DNA of 64,000 bases from assembly GCF_003667505.1 (NCBI RefSeq), contig NZ_RCVJ01000136.1, positions 1 to 64,000 on the forward strand. Reading direction: 5' to 3'. Every line of letters begins with the position of its first letter. The first letter of the stretch is position 1. Under the pieces are notes generated by a model. The model did not search any database and was not told the DNA's origin. It saw only the letters and a program-made list of their open reading frames with translations. The stretch comes from Micromonospora sp. BL4 (lineage in GTDB: Bacteria; Actinomycetota; Actinomycetes; Mycobacteriales; Micromonosporaceae). Positions 57,626-64,000 of this stretch are shown piece by piece. Made by a program: the position numbers and the translations under genes.

Positions 57626-59644
57626 TCAGAAGAGCCGTAGCGGGTCCGCGCGCGACTCCGAGCAGAGCTTCTGGAGCGGGCAGGCGTTGCACTCCGGTTC
57701 CACCGGTCGGCACAGACTGTTGGCCAGCTCGACCAGCCCCAGATGGGCTCGCCGGGCGTCCGAATCAGCGCCGATCATCCGGGCGATCTCCAAGCGGCCG
57801 TCGGTGAGCCGGTTCCGACGATCGACAGGATCACCGCTGAAGCGGGCGGCGACCCGGAGTACGCCCTTCGTCACAAGAACAGGCTCCTCGGACTCCTCTT
57901 CGCTGTGTGCGGGCACCACGAGAATCGCGAGATCGGCCACCGCTTCGGTGAGCCCCGGGACTTGGCGGAGCTGGTCGTCGTCATGGAGCAGCTCCGGGTT
58001 GTCGGCGAGCCGGCCGGCCAGTTCCAAAATCGCCCCGGCTCGGCCCGGCCGCCCAGCCCACTTGCTGATCTCCAGCAGCTCAGCCTCCGCGAGGACGGTC
58101 TCCTGCGGCTCACGCCAGCGGGCCAGGAGTGGCCAGATGAAGCGCACCACCTCAGCCGGCGCGCGGTCCAGAAGCATTTCGGCCTGAATCACCTGCCAGC
58201 GGGTTTCCGCCCTCAGCCACGGAAGGCCGCGGACCACAGCGCTGTCGAACCACGCGGCGAGAAGCGCAGCGATGTCCTGCGTCGTCGCGGGCACCGGTCG
58301 CGGATCTTCCAGAGCCGCGCGGACAGCGCCGGCGAGGTGCTCTCCCAACAGAGGAGGAACGGCATTACCGATCTGGCGGAACGCCGCAGACGGTGGCCCG
58401 GCGAAGCGGAACCAGTCCGGGAACGTCTGAAGCCGCGCCGCCTCGCGAACCGTGATGGTGCGGTTCTGCCGCGGATGGATGTACCAGTAGCCGTCCTTGG
58501 CGATGTGGGCCGTGATCGTGCGCGACAGATTATTTTCGTCGAGCCGCTTGTACTTGTCGTCGAAGATGTCCTCGCGGTATCGCTTGACCTCGTCCGGGAG
58601 ATCCCGGTACCGCGTGGTGGCGTCCATCGCTTCGAAGGCGCGAGCGTCATCTTCGCGGACGGGTCGCGTGATGTGATCGAAGATCTTGTTTGCGTCGTCC
58701 GCAGGCACCGACTTCCGCATGCGCCGTTGAAACTCGCTCTGCGGTCGGTCGTAGTCGGTCCAGCCCTCCGCGCCGCCCGCCGGCCGCCATCCGCCTTCCA
58801 CTTCCGGGAGGTCGCCAATGGCATTCCAGACCGTCACCCGCTCGCGCTGTTCCTTTGGCCAGGTGAAGGCCGCGCCGTCGCGGAGCGCCACCAGGATGAG
58901 TCGTTGGCGGAACTGCGGAACGCCGTAGCGGAAGGTCTCCACCGAGCGTTCCTCGACCGAGTAACCGATCGACTCCAGCTCATGGACCATAGTCCGGAGG
59001 ATGAACATCTCCTTGTCCAGTGCCATGTCCGGCACGTTCTCCATGAGAACAGCCTGAGGGCGGGCGATGCGAGCGATCTCAAGGTAGGAGCGCCACAGGT
59101 CCCGGCGCTCGTCGTACGGGTCACGCAGCCCGTGACGGACCCGGTGCCTGATCTTCGAGCGCCCAGCCTTCGAGAACGGCTGGCAGGGAGGGCCGCCAGC
59201 GAGGAGTTCCACTCCCGCCGCCTTGATCAGTTCAGCGACCTGCCGAACCCGCTCTGGATCCCCTAGGTCCCAGTCGACGCTCATCCCGCCGTGATGATGT
59301 CGGTGGGTCTCGATCGCTTCCTCGTCATGGTCGACCGCGATCACGACCTGGTATCCAGCGGCTTCGAGTCCCAAGCTGAGACCGCCAGCACCGCTGAACA
59401 AGTCGGCGGCCAAACGGCCGCCACTGGCCCTGAGCCTTGACACCAAGGAGACGAGCTCCTCGGGCTCCGAGCAGGCGTCAGGGTGAGGTGCGAGGCGAAG
59501 GAAAGGACCGCGAACCAGCTTGACCCCGTACCCACGGCGACGAACAGGGGTGGCGGTGGGCTGGTCTTCAGTGGTCACGATCAGGCAGGTTACCGCTAGG
59601 TCGCCTGTGTCGACGATCGCCCATCCCGACACACCGCGACTCAT
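57626..59644 (-). CDS. C5-cytosine DNA methyltransferase fused to an endonuclease III-like domain
   Basis: A 672-residue fusion. The methyltransferase part has motif I DLFSGAGG (81-88), motif IV GPPCQPFS (151-158, catalytic Cys154), motif VI MENVPD (201-206), motif VIII QFRQRL (244-249) and motif X RQIGNAVPP (423-431). Residues about 470-661 form an endonuclease III/MutY-like helix-hairpin-helix domain ending in a four-cysteine iron-sulfur motif: C645-x6-C652-x2-C655-x5-C661. The hairpin reads VPGLTEAVAD, where the catalytic Lys is Ala568, and the VDTHV motif reads VTKGV, so the Asp is Thr592. It may be a DNA-reading part and not a glycosylase. It is divergent from ATPase 2 and convergent with ATPase 1. 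A GTG at 59578 is a possible start. Confidence 0.9.
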   Translation of the reverse strand: MSRGVSGWAIVDTGDLAVTCLIVTTEDQPTATPVRRRGYGVKLVRGPFLRLAPHPDACSEPEELVSLVSRLRASGGRLAADLFSGAGGLSLGLEAAGYQVVIAVDHDEEAIETHRHHHGGMSVDWDLGDPERVRQVAELIKAAGVELLAGGPPCQPFSKAGRSKIRHRVRHGLRDPYDERRDLWRSYLEIARIARPQAVLMENVPDMALDKEMFILRTMVHELESIGYSVEERSVETFRYGVPQFRQRLILVALRDGAAFTWPKEQRERVTVWNAIGDLPEVEGGWRPAGGAEGWTDYDRPQSEFQRRMRKSVPADDANKIFDHITRPVREDDARAFEAMDATTRYRDLPDEVKRYREDIFDDKYKRLDENNLSRTITAHIAKDGYWYIHPRQNRTITVREAARLQTFPDWFRFAGPPSAAFRQIGNAVPPLLGEHLAGAVRAALEDPRPVPATTQDIAALLAAWFDSAVVRGLPWLRAETRWQVIQAEMLLDRAPAEVVRFIWPLLARWREPQETVLAEAELLEISKWAGRPGRAGAILELAGRLADNPELLHDDDQLRQVPGLTEAVADLAILVVPAHSEEESEEPVLVTKGVLRVAARFSGDPVDRRNRLTDGRLEIARMIGADSDARRAHLGLVELANSLCRPVEPECNACPLQKLCSESRADPLRLF

Positions 59645-59911
59645 TGCGTCCTGCTGTCAACCCGCCCGTTGACCTGAGCAACCAACCATCCGTACGGGTG
59701 GAAGCATCGCGGGCAAAAGGCATGTAACACTCGGAAGCACAATAAACGATCTTGACGTCCCGCGTGAGAGGAGCATCACCTCCCTATACTCGCGCTGTCC
59801 GCACCGAGTCCAACGCTGCACCCCCACATCGGTGCGCTGATTCGGTCGGACAGCAACGAACGCAAACTGTGCGGCGCCCCCGAGCCCCGTGCCCGACTGG
59901 AGCGACCTGCT
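59645..59911. promoter_or_regulatory. divergent promoter region of methyltransferase and ATPase 2
   Basis: A 267-bp spacer between divergent starts, probably with promoters for both. TTGACG at 59752 and TATACT near 59785 are seen but lie 27 bp apart, too far for one promoter. A GGAG-like element precedes the TTG at 59912. Confidence 0.4.
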
Positions 59912-61390
59912 TTGAGTTACGACATCGCCAACCCGGATCCCGCCGGAACCGTCACCTCTCTGCGGTCCTTCGGGTACAGCGTCGAGGCCGCCGTGGCGGA
60001 CCTCGTTGACAACAGCGTCTCGGCCGGCGCCCGGCGTATCGACGTCTACTTCACCTGGGCGGGCCCTGCCTCGTGGGTGGCGGTCGTGGATGACGGCAGA
60101 GGCATGACGACCGAGGACCTTGTCAGCGCGATGACGGTCGCCGCCCGCGGCTCCTTCAAGGCTCGCACATCTGAGGATCTGGGCCGGTTCGGTATGGGCC
60201 TGAAGAGCGCATCGTTCTCGCAGGCCGCCCGACTCACGGTTGCGACAAGCCCCGAGGCCGGCGCAGCTGAAGCTGTCCGCACCTGGGACCTGGCGGTCGT
60301 GTCCGCCACCAGCGAGTGGCGCCTGCTGCACGGCACCGATGACGAAACCGCTGAAACTCTGGCCCGGCTGCGACCGGACGGGGGTGTCGGCACAACCGTG
60401 ATCTGGCGAAGTTTGCACCGGTTCGACGTCGACGGCCTGGCGGTGGAGGACACCCGCGCGCAGAAGCAGTTCTACACCGAGGTGACCCGCGTCGAGGAGC
60501 ACCTCGGTATGGTCTTCGCCCGTTTCCTGACTGGCCGGAACCGGATCACGATGACGGTCAACGGCACTCCGGTAAAGGCGTGGGATCCGTTTCTGAGCGG
60601 CCATCCTTCGGTTCAGCGACTTCCCACCGAAGAGTTGCCCGTCGGTTCGCACACCGTGCGGATCGAGCCGTTCATCCTGCCCCATCCCAAGAAGCTCGAC
60701 TCCGAGCAGCAGGAACAGGCCGCCGGCCCAGCCGGCTGGCTCGACCAGCAAGGGTTCTACGTCTACCGAAGGGACCGGCTGATCCTCGCTGGCGACTGGC
60801 TCGGCATCCGCGGTTTCCGACGCGACGAGCGGTACAACTTGGCGCGGATAGTGGTGGACGTCCCGGCTGAGGCGGACGCCGAATGGGCTATCGACGTGCG
60901 AAAGTCGACGGCAGTGCCTCCGGTAGGTGTTCGACGCCATCTCCAGCGCATCGGCACAGCGACCCGCAGCAGGGCCGCCGAGGTGCTCAGCCATCGTGGT
61001 CGGATCGCTGCCCGGGAGCACGGCGCCGAGTTCATCTACGCCTGGCGGGTGGACAAGCGCGACGGCAGCATCCGGTGCCGCATCAACCGCGACCATCCGC
61101 TGGTGCGGGAGGTGATGCAGGGCGGCCCCGATGCCGCTGTCGACGCCAAGGCGCTGATCAGGCTGCTTGAAGAGACCGTCCCAGTGGCCGCGCTGCGGAT
61201 CATGCACGACGGTGACGTGGCGGACGACCCCGAGCCTTTCCTCGGAGCGGCACCCAAGGAAGTGGGCGACGTGGCGAACCGCATCTACGCCGCGTTCGTC
61301 GCCCAGGGCCGCACCCCTCGCGAGGCGAAGGAGCGCCTCGCGCTCATGCCGCCCTTCGACCAGTTCGACGGCTTCTGGCAACAACGCTGA
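59912..61390 (+). CDS. GHKL/MORC-like ATPase 2
   Basis: A 492-residue GHKL ATPase similar to ATPase 1. The N-box is DLVDNSVSAGA (30-40), the G1 box DDGRGM (60-65), and the G2 box LGRFGMGLKSAS (90-101). The transducer-like part has GFYVYRRDRLILAGDWLGIR near 285-305 and KSTAVPPVGVRRHLQRIG. The C-terminal 100 residues are a helical segment not seen in ATPase 1. It starts at TTG (GGAG 9 nt upstream), which is a poor start and may limit its output. It is followed by the Z1 gene in 47 bp. It is the probable MutL-type subunit of the Mza-like system. Confidence 0.9.
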   Translation: MSYDIANPDPAGTVTSLRSFGYSVEAAVADLVDNSVSAGARRIDVYFTWAGPASWVAVVDDGRGMTTEDLVSAMTVAARGSFKARTSEDLGRFGMGLKSASFSQAARLTVATSPEAGAAEAVRTWDLAVVSATSEWRLLHGTDDETAETLARLRPDGGVGTTVIWRSLHRFDVDGLAVEDTRAQKQFYTEVTRVEEHLGMVFARFLTGRNRITMTVNGTPVKAWDPFLSGHPSVQRLPTEELPVGSHTVRIEPFILPHPKKLDSEQQEQAAGPAGWLDQQGFYVYRRDRLILAGDWLGIRGFRRDERYNLARIVVDVPAEADAEWAIDVRKSTAVPPVGVRRHLQRIGTATRSRAAEVLSHRGRIAAREHGAEFIYAWRVDKRDGSIRCRINRDHPLVREVMQGGPDAAVDAKALIRLLEETVPVAALRIMHDGDVADDPEPFLGAAPKEVGDVANRIYAAFVAQGRTPREAKERLALMPPFDQFDGFWQQR

Positions 61391-61437
61391 CGGCCCTACC
61401 GCCGCCGACCGCACATCAGATCAACGGGGAGGGCCAC

Positions 61438-64000
61438 ATGACGGCGCAGACGCAGGACATCCATGACGCGATGCAGCAGGCGATCCGGCTCGTGCTCGCA
61501 CTGCTTCCTCAGGACCGTCAGGCAACGCACGACGAGATCGCGGAGAGCGTCGATCCGATCTGGGTGATGCAGCAGTCTCGCGGCCAGTTGCTTGACAAGA
61601 ACGTCCTGCGCAAGGAGATCGAGTCGCGGGTTGCGGTATGGCAGGACGACTCGGTCGGTCTGCAGGACGACCGGAACCACATCGAGTGGCTCACCGAGGC
61701 TCAGCTGGAGCGTAGCTGGGACTTCTGGGACCGCTACCGCCGGTATCTCGAGGATGTCCGCCTGATGCCGCCGCGGGTCGTCCGGCGACTGGACCAGAGC
61801 ACGGACCGCATCCTGCGCCAGATCGAGGACCCCCGACGTCCGGGCGCCTGGCGTCGTACCGGACTCGTGGTCGGCCAGGTGCAGTCGGGCAAGACCGGCA
61901 ACTACATCGGCTTCGCCAGCAAGGCGGCCGACGCCGGCTACAAGCTCATCGTGATCCTGGCCGGCATCCACAACAGCCTCCGGAGTCAGACCCAGCTCCG
62001 GGTCGATGAGGGCCTGCTCGGCTTCGACACGCAGTACCAGCAGCGCTATGACGAAACCACGAACACCGCACGCATCGGCGTCGGCGTGATGCCAGGCGTG
62101 AAGCGGCTGAAGATCGCCTCACTGACGAACAGCGCGGAGGGTGGGGATTTCAAGCAGCAGATAGCCAGGAACCTCAATCTGCCGATCGGTGACTACCCCG
62201 TCGTTCTCGTGATCAAGAAGCACAAGAGCATCCTTGAGAACGTCCGCAAGTGGATCGTCGAGGTTGAGGGCGTGCCCGTCGGGGACGGTAAGTCCAAGGT
62301 CGTGCGGGACATTCCTCTCCTCGTCATCGACGATGAGGCGGATCACGCGTCCGTCGACACGACCAAGGACGATGACACCGACCCCTCGACGATCAACCGG
62401 TCGATCAGGCATCTGCTCAACAGCTTCGACAAGGCTGCATACGTCGGATACACCGCGACGCCCTTCGCCAACATCTACATCAAGCCGAAGGCGGACCACG
62501 ACACGTTCGGGCTCGACCTGTTCCCCGAGAGCTTCATCGAGAGCCTGCCTGCGCCTTCGAACTACCTCGGCCCGGAGCGCGTGTTCGGGCTGAACGCGAC
62601 GGACCCGGATGACGACGGGATCAGAGCTCTTCCGATCTTCCGCCCCGTCCATGACCACGAGGCCTGGATGCGTCCGCGGCACAAGAAGGAATGGGTGCCG
62701 CCGGAGGAACTTCCCCTGTCACTCCGCGAGGCGATCGACTCCTTCATTCTGACGTGCGCCGCCCGTCGGGTACGCGGACAGGGCTCGCAGCACAACTCCA
62801 TGCTCGTCCACGTCACGCGGTTCGTCAGCGTGCAGAACCGGATCCGCGACCAGATCGACGAGCACGTCAGCCTGACGCGTGACCAACTCCGCGACGGCAT
62901 GGGCGGCGAAGCCACCCACGTGCTCGCCCGACTCCGGCTCCTGTGGGAGAGAGACTTCACCACGACCAGTGCGACGTTCTCGGCGGAGGAAGCGTCGCCG
63001 GTCCAGTGGACCGACGTAGAGAAGGAGCTGCGACCGGCTCTCCGGAAGATCGATGTCCGGGCTGTCAACGGCACCTCCCGCGACGCGCTCGAGTACTACG
63101 AGAACCGCAAGGCCGGTCTGTCCGTCATCGCCGTGGGTGCGGACAAGCTCTCACGCGGCCTGACGCTGGAAGGCCTCAGCGTCAGCTACTACCTGCGCAC
63201 GTCGAGTATGTACGACACGCTGCTGCAGATGGGCCGCTGGTTCGGTTACCGCCCAGGCTACGAGGACCTGTGCCGGCTGTACACGACGCCCGAGCTCTTC
63301 AACTCGTACGGTGAGATCACTGCAGCGGACAACGAGCTCCGTCAGGACTTTGCGGAAATGGCGCGCCTCGGCCAGACGCCGGAGAGCTTTGGACTGCGCG
63401 TGCGCGCTTCTCCGGCCGGGCTGGCGGTCACCGCCGCCAACAAGATGCGACGCGGCGTCAAGGTGCGGCTCAGCTACTCCGGCGAGCTTCCCGAGACAAC
63501 GGTCTTCAGTCTGCATGCCGAGGCTGTCCGGCGGAACTTCGACATCCTCGAACGCTTCATCACCGGCTTGGACGAGCAGAACGCTCCTGTACTCGACGGG
63601 ACCAGCCTGGTCTGGCACGGCGTGCCGCCCACCGAGATCATTGACGGTTTCCTCGACGGATACATCTCCGACCGCGGCTCCTACCGGGTGCGCCCGGCGC
63701 TCATCGCGCAATACATCCGTGGCTGCATTTCGGTGGGTGAGCTGTCGCGTTGGACGGTGAGACTGGTGGGCACGCCCACCGGAACGCCGCGCAAGATTGG
63801 CACCCAGCGACTTCGCCTCGTGACCCGTTCCCGTCCGGATGGCTTGGAACCGGAAGAAGGACGGCACACCATTAAGCGCGTGCTCAGCCCAGCGGACGAG
63901 AGCAAGGATCTCTCCGGTGAGCTCCGAACACGCGCGCTGGAAGCGACGAGCGCAGCGCGTCGGCTCGAAGCCGACCGCAAGGGGAAGGAGTTCAAGGAGC
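61438..64000 (+). CDS. Z1-domain SF2 helicase-like protein (partial)
   Basis: At least 854 residues; the gene runs beyond the right edge without a stop. Walker A GQVQSGKTGN is at 146-155, Walker B VIDDEADHAS at 296-305, motif III YTATPFANIYIK at 338-349, and MGRWFGYRPGYEDLCRLYTT near 599-618 is the arginine-finger motif. This order is the hallmark of the Z1 family described in MORC/MutL-type restriction loci. An N-terminal helical region (1-140) precedes the core. GGGGAGG is 5 nt before the ATG. The protein probably uses ATP to move on DNA and works with ATPase 2 and the Vsr or a further downstream nuclease. In Mza loci a DUF (PD-(D/E)XK) gene and AIPR gene follow Z1, so those are expected past 64000. 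Confidence 0.92.
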   Translation, partial: MTAQTQDIHDAMQQAIRLVLALLPQDRQATHDEIAESVDPIWVMQQSRGQLLDKNVLRKEIESRVAVWQDDSVGLQDDRNHIEWLTEAQLERSWDFWDRYRRYLEDVRLMPPRVVRRLDQSTDRILRQIEDPRRPGAWRRTGLVVGQVQSGKTGNYIGFASKAADAGYKLIVILAGIHNSLRSQTQLRVDEGLLGFDTQYQQRYDETTNTARIGVGVMPGVKRLKIASLTNSAEGGDFKQQIARNLNLPIGDYPVVLVIKKHKSILENVRKWIVEVEGVPVGDGKSKVVRDIPLLVIDDEADHASVDTTKDDDTDPSTINRSIRHLLNSFDKAAYVGYTATPFANIYIKPKADHDTFGLDLFPESFIESLPAPSNYLGPERVFGLNATDPDDDGIRALPIFRPVHDHEAWMRPRHKKEWVPPEELPLSLREAIDSFILTCAARRVRGQGSQHNSMLVHVTRFVSVQNRIRDQIDEHVSLTRDQLRDGMGGEATHVLARLRLLWERDFTTTSATFSAEEASPVQWTDVEKELRPALRKIDVRAVNGTSRDALEYYENRKAGLSVIAVGADKLSRGLTLEGLSVSYYLRTSSMYDTLLQMGRWFGYRPGYEDLCRLYTTPELFNSYGEITAADNELRQDFAEMARLGQTPESFGLRVRASPAGLAVTAANKMRRGVKVRLSYSGELPETTVFSLHAEAVRRNFDILERFITGLDEQNAPVLDGTSLVWHGVPPTEIIDGFLDGYISDRGSYRVRPALIAQYIRGCISVGELSRWTVRLVGTPTGTPRKIGTQRLRLVTRSRPDGLEPEEGRHTIKRVLSPADESKDLSGELRTRALEATSAARRLEADRKGKEFKE

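Overview
The window reads as a chromosomal segment of a high-GC filamentous actinobacterium, most likely Micromonospora or a close relative in the Micromonosporaceae. The basis is very strong G/C at third codon positions, frequent GTG starts, ATGA-overlapping operons, and a dense set of families typical of that group (MorC/LuxR-type two-component pairs, ABC export operons, DUF1697, SOUL, F420/PPOX enzymes, DUF4180). The genus is an inference; no rRNA or tRNA gene lies in the window.

Region 1 (1 to about 30 kb) is ordinary accessory chromosome. It holds a pentapeptide-repeat protein, a serine hydrolase, an SDR, a PPOX flavoprotein, a secreted M15 peptidase, a DUF234-type ATPase, two separate two-component-system plus ABC-transporter modules (7.2-11.0 kb and 15.0-20.1 kb), a SOUL protein, an amino-acid permease, an UlaG-like hydrolase, a class A beta-lactamase fold protein divergent from a LysR regulator, two aldo/keto reductases (one behind a textbook MerR-type promoter), a lipoprotein, an NTF2-like secreted protein divergent from an ArsR-type regulator, an aminoglycoside-phosphotransferase fold protein and a GNAT enzyme.

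Region 2 (30 to 42.5 kb) is mixed. It contains an uncharacterised six-TM membrane protein unit, an FMN reductase-drrAB export operon with a perfect 19-bp palindrome in front, a 1140-residue LAL-like ATPase, an HTH-DUF4180 pair whose start codon lies in an inverted repeat, an OGG-fold protein, and a secreted protein made of three 88-residue repeats.

Region 3 (43 to 64 kb, right edge open) is a defence island and the most interesting part. After a HelD-type helicase comes a tightly overlapping five-gene minus-strand operon: DUF6308-like protein, wHTH plus PD-(D/E)XK nuclease, DUF6361 protein, PLD-family nuclease, and a 1058-residue SF2 helicase. A decayed four-gene cassette follows (two genes with clear frameshifts, DivIVA-like gene between them, divergent GntR regulator, remnant of a P-loop gene). 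The island ends in a MutL/MORC-Z1 system: Vsr endonuclease and GHKL ATPase 1, a C5 DNA methyltransferase fused to an endonuclease III-like domain that keeps its four cluster cysteines but lacks both catalytic residues, GHKL ATPase 2 and a Z1 helicase that runs off the window. This resembles the MORC/Z1 restriction loci described from comparative genomics and the Mza (MutL-Z1-DUF-AIPR) defence system. The duplicated ATPase, the Vsr gene and the inactive-glycosylase fusion are the parts that look unusual.
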